Counted from the stretch's first letter, positions 1 to 9,472 are shown. The stretch: DNA of 20,000 bases from Armadillidium nasatum (GCA_009176605.1 SEYY01018719.1:1-20000); one strand, 5' to 3'. A program made the numbers and translations. Notes: generated from the letters alone by a model not told the origin.

Positions 1-57
1 CCGGAGACAATAATAGTAAGTATAACAATAATAATGACAACTGTAGAAACAAAATTA

Positions 58-146
58 AGAATAATAATAATAATAATAAACAAATTTTTGAATTTATTTA
101 ATTAAAAAGAAGAAAAGAAATTATTATTATTATTATTTTATTATTA

Positions 147-191
<45 letters not shown>

Positions 192-245
192 CATTATTAT
201 TTTATTATTATATTATTATTATTTTTAATTATTATTATTATTATA

Positions 246-326
<81 letters not shown>

Positions 327-327
327 T
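58..327. repeat. (AAT)n / (ATT)n microsatellite
   Basis: A short AAT run at about 59-79 is followed by a long ATT run at about 119-327, with a few interruptions such as TTTTA and TCATT. This is a simple sequence repeat with no coding capacity. Confidence 0.95.
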
Positions 328-621
<294 letters not shown>

Positions 622-901
622 GCGTGGGAATCCCTTGTATGCTACCCTTGCATTCCTTTACATGCAACTTTTCTTTCAACTCGACCTGACGAATGATTTT
701 CCTGATGGATTTTTTTTATAATATATTTTCTGCTAACGGCATCGGTTCTTTCCTTTTATATGGTCGATCCAGTAGCACTACAAGCACCACCACAATTTAA
801 TAGTATAAGATACAACCTTCGTCGGGATTAATATCGTTAAACGTAGACCACCAGGTTGGGGCTTCCAGGAATAATTTAGAACAATTGTATTTCCTTTATA
901 G

Positions 902-911
902 TTTATTTATT
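902..911 (-). promoter_or_regulatory. Possible poly(A) signals in the 3' LTR
   Basis: The plus strand reads TTTATTTATT, giving two overlapping AATAAA hexamers on the minus strand, the sense strand of the element. They lie about 600 bases downstream of the predicted start site. The same sequence is in the other LTR. AATAAA is common by chance in DNA this AT-rich, so this is a weak call. Confidence 0.3.
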
Positions 912-1009
912 TGTCAATTGTATAGCTCGGCCCACGGTATCTATATGGCTAAGTAAATTACTAAAAAGACTACTACAAAGATTACTGCAAATTACTTTGA
1001 ATATAGATA

Positions 1010-1160
1010 AACCAATTAAAAGCTATGCCAACTAAAAACTATCAAACTAAAAGTTGTCAAACTACGAAAACTAAAAGTTACAAAAACTAAAAATTGTCAA
1101 AACTAAAAGCTTTGAAAACTAAAATCTACAAAAACTAAAAGCTAAAAGTTACAAAAAGCT
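1010..1160. repeat. Degenerate short tandem repeat inside LTR copy 1
   Basis: Many imperfect copies of a 12-17 base unit resembling AAAACTAAAAGCTAC occur here. The equivalent region of the other LTR (about 11305-11360) has only a few units. This length change accounts for nearly all of the size difference between the two LTRs. Confidence 0.75.
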
Positions 1161-1201
1161 ACGCCGAGATATTACGTCTATTTTCTGAAAATAATTAAAA
1201 G

Positions 1202-1241
1202 AATATATATATATTTATATATATATAAATATATATATATT
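1202..1241. other. Perfect 40-base palindrome in LTR copy 1
   Basis: All 20 base pairs of the two arms are complementary. The AT alternation is interrupted by TTT on one side and AAA on the other at mirror positions, so the symmetry is more than that of plain (AT)n. It is conserved base for base in the other LTR at 11401-11440. In RNA it could form a long hairpin. Confidence 0.8.
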
Positions 1242-1390
1242 GTACAGTTTTTAATTCTAATATTCACAAATATATATATATATATATATACTTGGGAATA
1301 GTGCTAATTTGTTTTTCTGTTTTAGTTATAAAATTTTACTTGTTAAAATTTAATGTTTTCGAATATTTTGTAAATCATTTTGAAGGTCCT

Positions 1391-1413
1391 GTAAATCATT
1401 GAGGATGATTTAC
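1391..1413. other. 9-bp stem-loop in LTR copy 1
   Basis: GTAAATCAT (1391-1399) pairs with ATGATTTAC (1405-1413) around a 5-base loop. An extra GTAAATCATT copy lies at about 1370. The other LTR has the identical structure at 11590-11612. It lies inside the predicted transcribed part of the LTR. Confidence 0.65.
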
Positions 1414-1534
1414 ATAATGCTAAACAGCGAAGCAGTAAAGCAACCGGCTACTTTGGAGCTCATCGCATAGTGCGAATGGAGATCCATTTCAAAGGTAAGC
1501 CCAGCTTGTAATATTCTGGGCCGTCCATAGGGCG

Positions 1535-1564
1535 TATTTATATAGCCGTCCCTATATGACGTCA
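1535..1564 (-). promoter_or_regulatory. CRE plus TATA box in LTR copy 1
   Basis: A perfect cAMP-response element TGACGTCA (1557-1564) lies 12 bases upstream, on the minus strand, of TATATAAATA (1544-1535). In this LTR (the 3' copy) transcription would read out of the element to the left. The arrangement is identical in the 5' LTR. Confidence 0.6.
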
Positions 1565-1766
1565 ATTAGTGCAAGCGGCGGGCGATGTATCCTTTATAGA
1601 TTAACTTAAGTTTCAATAACAACTTGCCCCACCTTAGTACTACTACCAAGAGTAATGACAATGATAATAATATTTGATAGAATAATTATAATATGAAGTA
1701 TTATAATTATTAATAATACATTAGAATAATTATAATAAGAAGTATTATAATTATTATGTCCTTCTT

Positions 1767-2640
1767 GAAAAGATTTACAAAAGATTCTTGTTAAATATAA
1801 AGCAAATTGCATATTGCAAAAATCCGGCTTTATAGAAACCCCCGGTCGTAATAAAAATGCGGAAGGCATTTTTCCAAATAACGAAAACAAATAAGTAATG
1901 ACAAAATTTTAATGTAAATTAAGATAACTAAAATCCTAATCCCTAAATATCCTAATAAAATACAGTCTCCATGGGCCTTGCAGAAATAAAACAATGCAAA
2001 ATCATAACACAGATGTGTAAAAAATAATAATCTAATAAAAGAGTCCAATTATTAATCGAGTAAACAATCGATTAACAATTGATATTTATATGATCGAGTG
2101 AAACAATCGATCAAAGCAAACGAATACAATGAATTCAAATATCATTTAAATATAATCGATTAAATATATCACAATCGATTCAAATCAAATCAAAAAAAAA
2201 TACAGGTACAAAGACTCTAATAATATCATAAAATAAATTTGAAATTCCAAACAAATAACATGGAACCGAAAAAAAATAAAACATAAATCAATCAAAAAAA
2301 AATTCAAAATAAATGTAAAGTAAAAAATGAAAATTCTACGTTAAACAAATATGTGAAACCATTTCTTTTGTTGGTTCACCTTTCAAATCTGAAAAAATTA
2401 ATAATAATAATAATAATAAAATATCTCTGGAATTAAAATTAAATTTAACAACCAATAATGAATATAAAGTAATCACGAAAAAATCAAACAATCAACAATA
2501 TATTGGAGTAATATTATAAAAATAAAATACAGAAAATATTATAAATACATAAAAATTCCAATGTAGATTTATACATCTATAAATAAATGTATAGATCTTA
2601 TTCCAACATAGAATCAAATTTCCGAAGCTAAATCAACCAA

Positions 2641-2706
<66 letters not shown>

Positions 2707-3690
2707 TATAATAATATATAATTATATTATATATTTTAATATAATTATTTCATACTGACATATCACTTGTATTCATTGCACATTGTATTAACAACGGAGC
2801 ACTCAAAAATCATCAAAATTCAATCTGAATAATAATAATAATAATAATAATTTGATGATAATACTGATAATGATCATAGTATTAATAATTAGCAACATAA
2901 ACTCAAACATAATCCTGCAGTTAAAGCAAACGAATATGCACAGTCAAAATTCACTCTTTCATCGCATTGTTCGTAAGGGAAAAGCTTTCAATTTCTTATC
3001 TAGAAGTTAAAAATAGAATCAAAATCATATGGTTATAGTTAGTGTGTGTGTATGTTTGTGTGTCTTTGTTTATATTATGAGAGAGGCGACAAACTGTCTG
3101 GCACTGAAACTAAAGAATTTCATTCATTCTTGTAGCGGATGTAGATAAAGGAAAATTTGAACTTGAATTCTCTTCATATTTCAGAACGAAAGATAAAATA
3201 AGAAAATAGAGAGAATTATATATAATATATATATATTAATAATAATAATAATAATAAATGAAAATTTTGATATATACATCAAATTGTAGGTGAAAGTGTT
3301 TCCGAAGTCATCATTATAATTAAAATAAAAACTGAGAATTGGTTTAAAAGTTATTGAGGAAAATATAAAATTAATTTTTCTACTAAAATTTCTACTTTTA
3401 AAAATTTGCAAAAATCATAAATTTTATTCTCGTTTAAAACAAAGATTTACTGCTCTGTATAAAAGTTTTTATTATGCAATATCTAATACTTAAACGTTAG
3501 TGATCATATTAACTAATAATTGACTACTAGCTAGAGTGAATAGGCTCCTCTTTCAGTATACACGTTGTGGTATTCATTCTAGAATGAAATGATACTTATG
3601 AATATATATATACATGCGGAAATTAGTTGCCTCTTTCATTCTTTGCGTTTTATCCTTATAACTACCTATCGCTAAGGATCTTGAATTCAT
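1767..3690. other. AT-rich internal region without recognised genes
   Basis: About 1.9 kb lies between the last ORF of the element and its 3' LTR. Both strands have only short AT-biased open frames with no recognisable motif. Contents include an imperfect direct repeat with the core ATCGAGT(G)AAACAATCGAT near 2056 and 2094, an AAT run (about 2400-2420), an AT array (2643-2740), AAT runs (about 2829-2850 and 3236-3257), and a GT-rich stretch (about 3041-3068). This is where reverse transcriptase and integrase would be expected if they had been replaced. I see no trace of them. Confidence 0.6.
2643..2740. repeat. (AT)n microsatellite
   Basis: A pure TA run to about 2699 is followed by degenerate AATATATA sequence. 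It lies within the noncoding 3' part of the LTR element. Confidence 0.9.
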
Positions 3691-3696
3691 CTAATC

Positions 3697-4134
3697 TCAC
3701 TCTTTTGCCCTTTCATTGCTTTCATACGTCTGTAACAAAGCATACGTCCTTGCAAATCTCCTCTTCCATATTTCTATCTCTTTCTTTTGTACAAGTATCT
3801 CTCTTTCCAACTGTGCTATGGTTAACCCTGTTTGTCGTATGATACTATTTCTACATTTCCATAGCAACATAAGATTTTGTTTAATTTCCTCTATTTTGCT
3901 TCTCTTTATCACCACCTCGGGGTTTTCTGAATCCTCTATCGGTCCTGTTCTTTTACGATTATTCCTATTGTTACTGACCGATTCATCTCTATTAATTTTA
4001 GTTACAGTTATCATACCTCTTGTCCGTTCAGTTATGCTGACCTCTTTTGGCTTGGTGGATCGGGTGTTATATCCACTCTCTGGTACTCGGACCAAAGTCC
4101 TCCTTATCCTCGGGATTTTATATGTTGGTGGCAT
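3697..4134 (-). CDS. Small basic coiled-coil protein ORF of the LTR element
   Basis: This intact 145-codon ORF starts with ATG at 4134. I do not recognise the family. Residues 1-65 are basic and rich in Arg, Lys and Thr. Around 56-82 there are nuclear-localisation-like basic clusters (NRNNRKR, VIKRSK) separated by an acidic patch. Residues about 76-137 have the spacing of a coiled coil (IEEIKQNL, LTIAQLEREI, KKEIEIWKRR). The protein is predicted soluble, with no membrane segment or signal peptide. It is the last coding segment before the 3' LTR, about 540 bases beyond the repeat-rich ORF. It could be a separate accessory protein or the C-terminal end of the disrupted polyprotein. It stays open while the neighbouring region is full of frame breaks, which argues weakly for its own identity. 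Confidence 0.5.
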   Translation of the reverse strand: MPPTYKIPRIRRTLVRVPESGYNTRSTKPKEVSITERTRGMITVTKINRDESVSNNRNNRKRTGPIEDSENPEVVIKRSKIEEIKQNLMLLWKCRNSIIRQTGLTIAQLEREILVQKKEIEIWKRRFARTYALLQTYESNERAKE

Positions 4135-4490
4135 CTGTCATTGGAAGAGAATACTAGTTGTGATTATCGCTCCGGCGGATAGATGCCTCCTCAAATGAGG
4201 TCATTCAAATCAATGTTCCTTGCTACAAATGTAGGAACATCCTCAATGGTTGCATGTTTACTACACACGCTGCTTCATGCATTCGGGCTTCTGACACTCA
4301 TTCCTTACACCTCACGCGTTCTCTTCTATGTATTAATCCTTATTGCCCTAACACCGATACTAACCAATTTCCTGAGGATTCCTTCTATGTTTATAAAATT
4401 TTATCAGTTTATACATGTAATAGTACTTAAACATGCCTATATATATACATACATACATACATGGAAGAAATTTTATTTATTTATATTATA

Positions 4491-4538
<48 letters not shown>

Positions 4539-4677
4539 TTACATTTATTTGTTTATTTATTTATTTATTTATTTATATGTAATTTTTGTTTCTAAATACT
4601 ATTGTTCAATTAATTAATCACTCTGCACTCCCTACTTCCTAATATATACAATTATTTCGTCTTTGGGTGCTTAAATC
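4135..4677. repeat. Noncoding spacer with (AT)n and (TTTA)n
   Basis: This gap between two coding segments of the element contains an ACAT run (4441-4461), an AT array (about 4484-4534) and a TTTA run (about 4534-4577). No convincing reading frame continues through it on the minus strand. Confidence 0.7.
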
Positions 4678-5343
4678 TCATAAGCATCTTGTGTTAATTT
4701 CTTCTTCCACAATTTTTCCTTTCTTTCTTACACATTTTCGATGCATATTTTGTATGTTATTTATATGCATGTGTGTGTTTTGGATGGAATTTGCTGTTGC
4801 TTTCGTGTGTCCGTATATGTCTGCCAACATCTCTCTATTACCTGTTGTCACCTTCTTCCCTTTTACTTTGGATATTATTACATAATATAATAAGAATATT
4901 AAAGTCTCTAATCTCTCTATTTCAGACAATACACTCTTCACACTTCCATCTTCTTTCATGTCACTATAAGCCTCAGTTACCATTAATTGACCTTCGCGAG
5001 GGGAATGATTACCTCCTTGGCTACACAAGGTAACCTCGAACAAGTTCCTACTACTTGAAGGTATTTCCCTGGTCTGTTCTATGGTAGCTATAAAGCTGGG
5101 TTCTTTTTCTTCTATGAGTTGTGTGTCATGATCGGGTGTAGGAGTTGTATGGTCGGGTATTTTATCGTCATTTTCGGTGATTTTCTCACTTTCAGAGCTC
5201 AGTGAGAACTCTTGCGCTTTTACTCTCCCATTTGGGCTACGCAACTCTTTGCTTTGCATGCTGTGCTCATTCTCATTCGGATTATGGCTATTACAGATAG
5301 TCTCCACGCTTTGCGATGTTACTACCCCCTTTGGGCTACGCAT
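4678..5343 (-). pseudogene. Repeat-rich acidic ORF segment of the LTR element (C-terminal part)
   Basis: This open frame of 221 codons begins at an ATG at 5343 that is itself inside a repeat unit. The first about 75 residues carry two copies of the RSPxGxVKAQ module (MRSPKGVVTSQ and LRSPNGRVKAQ) and one ENEHS. The middle (residues about 50-110) is acidic and rich in Ser, Thr and Pro. The C-terminal third has a short hydrophobic stretch (LIFLLYYVIISKVKGKK) and then a basic end. The hydrophobic stretch could be a membrane segment, but it is short. No enzyme motif is visible. It continues the reading of the adjacent upstream segment (5537-5322) after a frameshift near 5335, so it is part of a longer broken protein rather than a gene of its own. 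Confidence 0.5.
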
Positions 5344-6210
5344 TTTTCATGGTGACTGCTGTGCTCATTCTCCTTCCTCACTTTACCAGCATAGTGCAAG
5401 CTGTGCTCATTCTCTCTTTTAGAATGGCTTTTACAAATGTTTTTCACATCTTGCGCTTTTACAATCCCACTTGGGCTACGCATTCTTGACTGCCTCATTC
5501 TAGAATGGCTTTTACACTTCTTTTGCGAGTTTACCACCTCGATCGGTGTACGCTGTGCATTTGAGTGAGCGCTATGCTCATTCTCACCTGGATTTTTTCA
5601 TTTTCATGAAATTTTTCACCTTCTGGTTTGTATTTCACATCCCTGTATGTCATGCTCATTCTGACCCTCAGAATGACTTTGACATTCCTCTTGCGCATTT
5701 ACCATCTCGATCGATGTACGCTGTAATTTCGGTTGAGTGCTGTGCTCATTCCCATCCTGGATATTTTCATTTTCACGCGTCTCCCAACGCGGGTAAAATA
5801 CATTGGAGTGAGCGCTATGCTCATTCTCCTCCTGGATATTTTCATTTTCACGCGTCTCCCAACGCGGGTGAATACATTGGAGTGAGCGCTATGCTCATTC
5901 TCCTCCTGGATATTTTATATTCTCACGCGTCTTCCCAACGCGGGTAAGATTTCTTATCACGCGGCTCCTGCCCCGGGTATCCATTGAGACTTACTTGTGC
6001 TGGTAGATCTCTCTTACCATTACACTTTAACTGCTCAGTATACATAACTTCAGCAATTTTCCGGCTGCTTCCATGCCTTTCTTCCGATCTTAGCCACTTC
6101 TTTTCGTTGGGACTTAAGCTATTTTGCTGCCCTCGAAGCTTTACGCTACGGGCATTTGCATGGGTATCATATATAATGGACTGCTCACTCTCAAGACTTA
6201 GGTCCCTTTA
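5322..6210 (-). pseudogene. ENEHS-repeat coding region broken by frameshifts
   Basis: On the minus strand this stretch can be followed as protein only by changing frame several times. It opens with RDLSLESEQS (from about 6205), runs for roughly 90 codons, then breaks near 5940. Next come two near-identical units, PRWETRENENIQ followed by NEHS, matching DNA repeats of about 70 bases at about 5745-5945. A third, decayed DNA copy is at the break. Further units follow the pattern R[ST]P.G.V.AQ, about ten residues, C.SHS, then NEHS, for example QRTSIEMVNAQEECQSHS and MRSPSGIVKAQ. Further frame breaks occur near 5617 and 5335. The composition is rich in Glu, Asn, His and Ser. No known domain is recognised. 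The repeats and their conserved amino acids on one strand show that it was protein-coding. Confidence 0.6.
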
Positions 6211-7162
6211 ATTTTTCTATGAGGGATTCTACCTCATCATATTCATCAGACTTATGCATTTCGCTCGATTTACGCTGCGCTTTTCCCTTTTTAAGACTCA
6301 GGCTTACGGGCACATGGCTGACAAGGCTTAGGCTGCGCACTTGCGTCTTAGGCTGCTTGCATTCAAGCTCAGAGGTGATCCCTAGCGGCTTTTCTGGGTT
6401 ACATTTGCGACTTAGGCTCCGGCATTCTGCATGTCTGGCATTATTTTTACATTTAATTTCATCCTCTGAAAGTGAGGCCCTTGACTGCGCTGCAGGGGTT
6501 AATGGCATTGACATCAGTTCGTTTACCTTCACCTCCCAACTATCGCGACTTAGGTCATATTGGTCATCCTCATCTTTCATGAGCTCATATGTGTCTTCAT
6601 ATGATCCCCAATATGGGTTGCCTCCGAATTTCGGAAGATTTACTGGTTCGAATCCTGGAGGTGACATGACTATGTCTTTCTCCTTAGGTTTCGGTCTCTC
6701 CTCACAATGTTCCAATTTTAGGGAACCGGTGCCCTCTTCTACATCTTCCTCGATGCATGGCTTGTGAGTCAATTTTAGCTCAATTTTAGGAGCAAATGGA
6801 TTTATAGTCGGTATCCGATTCTTTTGTCGGCTATAATATAATCTATTATGTGCGAAATCAAGCACTAAGGGTAGTTCCGAGAGGCTGTCGCATCCCAACA
6901 AAACATTGCCTCGGAAACTGCAATCGTCACCTACTATTAAAGCATTAATAGTATGTACATATTTATATATTTTCACATTTATGGCTACTCTGCCATATAC
7001 TGATATTTTTCCATTAGTTATGGATCTTAAGCTAACATGTGCCTTATGTACTTTGAACTGGCAATCATGTTTCAGCTCCTCATATCTATTTCTTTTTAAA
7101 AGGGTTATGGAAGACCCTAAATCTGTAAAACAGGATCTCTGGGTGTAGCCCCCTATTCCCAA
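6191..7162 (-). pseudogene. Retropepsin-like protease segment with Ser/Leu-rich repeat tail
   Basis: This open frame of 323 codons follows a stop (TAA at 7165-7163) and begins at a TTG, not an ATG, so it must have been entered by frameshift. Residues 14-18 read DLGSS, at the place of the D[TS]G[AS] active site of retroviral-type aspartic proteases. About 90 residues further on, LLGCDSL resembles the second conserved [IL][IL]G motif. The N-terminal strand expected before the active site (YYIPLEIIGN) lies in another frame at 7319-7086. Leu in place of Thr or Ser at the second active-site position is unusual and may mean an inactive enzyme. After about residue 120 the sequence is acidic and then becomes repetitive with SLS cores (CRSLSRK, VRSLSLVS, VSLSLKK). 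It ends at TGA about 15 bases after the point where the reading passes to another frame. Confidence 0.6.
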
Positions 7163-7478
7163 TTATTTCCAAAGGAATATAATAACCTGACACTCTATAT
7201 CTTTCTCTTAATTTGCCTTCTTGGCCACTGAACTCATCAGTGCCATGTGTTTCATGGTACTTTGCCTTGAAGGTGCGAGTGTCTTGTTTGGGGGACCCTC
7301 TAACTTTTATCATACCCATGAGATGGGTTTCTTTGGAGGCAGGCCTAAAAAAGAATCTCTTTTTCTGGCCCCTTTATATGTCTCATCTATTTTGTGGACA
7401 TTATCCTCATTTTCACTTTCGTCCGGCTCTTCATCACAATATAATGTGTCTTCCTGGGTCCGAACTTTCCTCCTCGTC
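7086..7478 (-). pseudogene. Gag-protease linker in two frames
   Basis: Directly after gag the coding signal moves by one base (+1). The frame open from about 7478 to the TGA at 7312-7310 reads an acidic stretch (CDEEPDESENED) followed by a basic one (KGARKRDSFLGLPPKKP), overlapping the gag end by about 45 bases. The signal then moves back to the gag frame at ATG 7319. That frame carries 77 codons, including GYYIPLEIIG, which looks like the first strand of a retropepsin. Near a run of five Gs (7153-7149) it must shift again to join the DLGSS segment. The overlap could be a programmed +1 shift, but three shifts in 400 bases point to decay. Confidence 0.55.
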
Positions 7479-8747
7479 TGAGGGATATTCTATTGGCCAT
7501 CTCCACTCTCTCTGTTCCCACATGTCTTCTCGACTGGGTTTGTCGGTGACCTCATTCACCTTGTGCTTTCTGTTGAGTGGAGGTTTTTGTGAGTATGGTC
7601 TTTCCCTTCTTTCTTTTGGGTATGACCTGTCTTTTCCTGCTTCAGGAAACCTGATTGGAGAGATGCTATTAGAGCGACGTTTTTCGTCTTCTCTAGCTTC
7701 TTCTCTCTCCTTTTGGTATCCATATTTTATGTTAGGCCTGGACCCCTGGCCTCTCTTTTTGTCAGGAATATTCCATCTGACATAAACTCTCCTTTGAGGG
7801 GACGTGGATCTTCTCTCACGTTCCTCGGAGTCACGTCGTCTTGGTGGCCCTTTACTTAGATCTCTACCCCTTACGTAGCCTCTTTCCCTACTACTATTTC
7901 TCGATGTCCTATTGCCCCTATTCCAGCTTGAGCCCCTAGTTCTCTGTTGGCGATATTCATAATTATTATATTTATTGTAGCTAGGATATGATTGCATGTA
8001 AGGTTGATCCCATATATTATCTCTCCTAGTTCTCCTATCATATTCATCATCCCTTTCCTCTCGTGCATCTACAGCCCTGACTTTGTCTAACACAGGCCTA
8101 TGCATGCCGAATTTCTCAGTCAATTCAGCTACTAATTCTGTGACAGTTTTGGTCACTGACATGGCCTTGTTCAATTCTATTTTCATGGCCCTGTTTGGCA
8201 ATTTACTATATAGTATCGCCATCAGGAAGATCTTCTGACCTTCGGGCGAGTATGTGGCTTTATATCTACCCTCTACTTCCTCTAAGAAGTTGTTGAGGTA
8301 CCCTAAAGATTGATTTATATGTGTGGAGATTGAGGTGCTTTTATCCCATTGCAACCTCAGCAACTCCTCAAACTGATCAAAAACTCTGGTTGAGCTCGCA
8401 GGTGCCAAATTGTTCAGCAAGAGGCTTTCTTGAACTCCGCAAAGCTCTGTGCATTGCACAACTTCCAAACAATTCTCCAATACGATTCTGGCAGTGGAAT
8501 TTTCCTTTGGCGATATATTGCAACTTGCGATTGCGATTTTTTCTTGGTCTCCAGTTATCCCTTCAGCGTCAAAACTCCTCTCTAGCAGTTTTAACCATAA
8601 ATGCACGCTGGGTCCGGTGGTTTCAGATCCGGGCCCCTCCAATAAGGGAATTTTGCTCTTTGAATAAAACAGGCGCTGCAGGTTGAAAGCACTGGTTCCT
8701 GCTCCGACATTGCTATCATCACCAATGTTGTTGCCTGTATTACTCAT
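7434..8747 (-). CDS. gag: Gag-like capsid/nucleocapsid protein
   Basis: This intact ORF gives 437 residues from the first ATG (8747-8745) to a TGA directly followed by a second TGA. The frame is open 15 codons further upstream, but only from a GTG. After a Ser/Asn-rich start, residues about 25-222 are largely helical and resemble the capsid region of retrotransposon Gag proteins (HLWLKLLERSFDAEG, FDQFEELLRLQWDKS, GQKIFLMAILYSKLPNRAM). From about residue 225 to the end the protein is strongly charged, with many Arg, Asp and Glu residues, RGG/RERG and RS-type pairs (SSRERGYVRGRDLSKG, RRRDSEERERR), and an acidic end (SDEEESSD). There is no CCHC zinc knuckle, so RNA binding probably relies on the Arg-rich tail. 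The protein should form the particle of the element. It is the best preserved ORF in the window. The family assignment rests on position, shape and weak motif similarity. Confidence 0.7.
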   Translation of the reverse strand: MSNTGNNIGDDSNVGAGTSAFNLQRLFYSKSKIPLLEGPGSETTGPSVHLWLKLLERSFDAEGITGDQEKIAIASCNISPKENSTARIVLENCLEVVQCTELCGVQESLLLNNLAPASSTRVFDQFEELLRLQWDKSTSISTHINQSLGYLNNFLEEVEGRYKATYSPEGQKIFLMAILYSKLPNRAMKIELNKAMSVTKTVTELVAELTEKFGMHRPVLDKVRAVDAREERDDEYDRRTRRDNIWDQPYMQSYPSYNKYNNYEYRQQRTRGSSWNRGNRTSRNSSRERGYVRGRDLSKGPPRRRDSEERERRSTSPQRRVYVRWNIPDKKRGQGSRPNIKYGYQKEREEAREDEKRRSNSISPIRFPEAGKDRSYPKERRERPYSQKPPLNRKHKVNEVTDKPSREDMWEQREWRWPIEYPSDEEESSDPGRHIIL

Positions 8748-8933
8748 GTTGTCTGTTTGTGTTTGTGTATGTTGCGTAATATTGTGTGACACGTTCGGCG
8801 TCGATGGAGGGCTTAGAATCTGCTCCGTGATTCTAACTTATGGTCTCCCTCTTTCTTCCTCTTACTATTTTTACTTTTCTCCCTAATTTTTCGCTGTTTT
8901 AATTTGATTGACTAACTCACGCGCTGTACTGCT

Positions 8934-8969
8934 ATTTTATAGCCAATATATACACATATAGTGATGTCA
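8934..8969 (-). promoter_or_regulatory. Promoter-like cluster upstream of gag
   Basis: On the minus strand a CRE variant TGACATCA (8969-8962) is followed by ATTGG (an inverted CCAAT, 8947-8943) and TATAAAAT (8941-8934). This lies about 190 bases before the gag ATG. The layout echoes the CRE and TATA pair of the LTR. It could drive an internal gag transcript. The evidence is motif-level only. Confidence 0.35.
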
Positions 8970-8988
8970 CCACAATAGGAACTTAATT

Positions 8989-8990
<2 letters not shown>

Positions 8991-9052
<62 letters not shown>
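8991..9052. repeat. (AT)n microsatellite
   Basis: A pure AT run of about 31 units in the element leader, preceded by a short inverted repeat (TAGGAA / TTCCTA, 8976-8992). Confidence 0.9.
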
Positions 9053-9058
<6 letters not shown>

Positions 9059-9276
9059 ATTTTATTTTATGCTGCTTAAAACTAAAATTTTACGTCAGAG
9101 TGTGTGTGTGTCACACACAGAAATATTTAAAATTCTCGTTGAAAGCGTTGCTCTACTACTTTCTCAACAAAAGTTTCTCACTGAGGCAGATTAATTTCTC
9201 TACAAAAAGTGTGTCACTGAGGCACACGATTCTCGAACAAAGCGAGTGAATTTGTCGGTAACAAATAGCGCGACGA

Positions 9277-9309
<33 letters not shown>

Positions 9310-9328
9310 TAATAATAATAATAATAAT
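9277..9328. repeat. (AAT)n microsatellite
   Basis: AAT units with one AAAT interruption, in the leader of the LTR element. Confidence 0.9.
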
Positions 9329-9464
9329 GTCGGAATCTGTGGAAATTTGCAGTATAGGCTTTTGTTGGTGAAATTGTAGGCGTTTTGTGTTGGTCTGTTT
9401 AAGATTGTTGTTTTCTGTTGTAAAGAGAATCAACAATTTGAGTTCTTGTATCTTATGACGGATG

Positions 9465-9472
9465 TGACGTCA
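9465..9472. promoter_or_regulatory. Second perfect CRE (TGACGTCA) in the leader
   Basis: A full palindromic CRE is followed by CTGGTCACTATATG on the plus strand. The reverse complement of its surroundings shares CATATAGTGA and a following GTCAC with the promoter-like cluster at 8954-8970, so the two sites look like divergent, inverted relatives. Confidence 0.35.

Noticed and set aside
5546..5947. Plus-strand repeat ORF with YAHSPPGYFHFHASPN units
   Set aside because: It is the antisense of the ENEHS repeats. The minus strand agrees with the flanking gag and protease orientation and continues the repeat modules.
6630..6665. tRNA or SINE B box (GGTTCGAATCC) on the plus strand
   Set aside because: No A box at the right distance. 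On the minus strand the bases encode PPGFEPVNLP within the open protease-tail frame, so it is a chance match.
6219..6767. Plus-strand 182-codon ORF rich in Leu, Arg and Ser
   Set aside because: Mirror of the minus-strand SLS-repeat protease tail.
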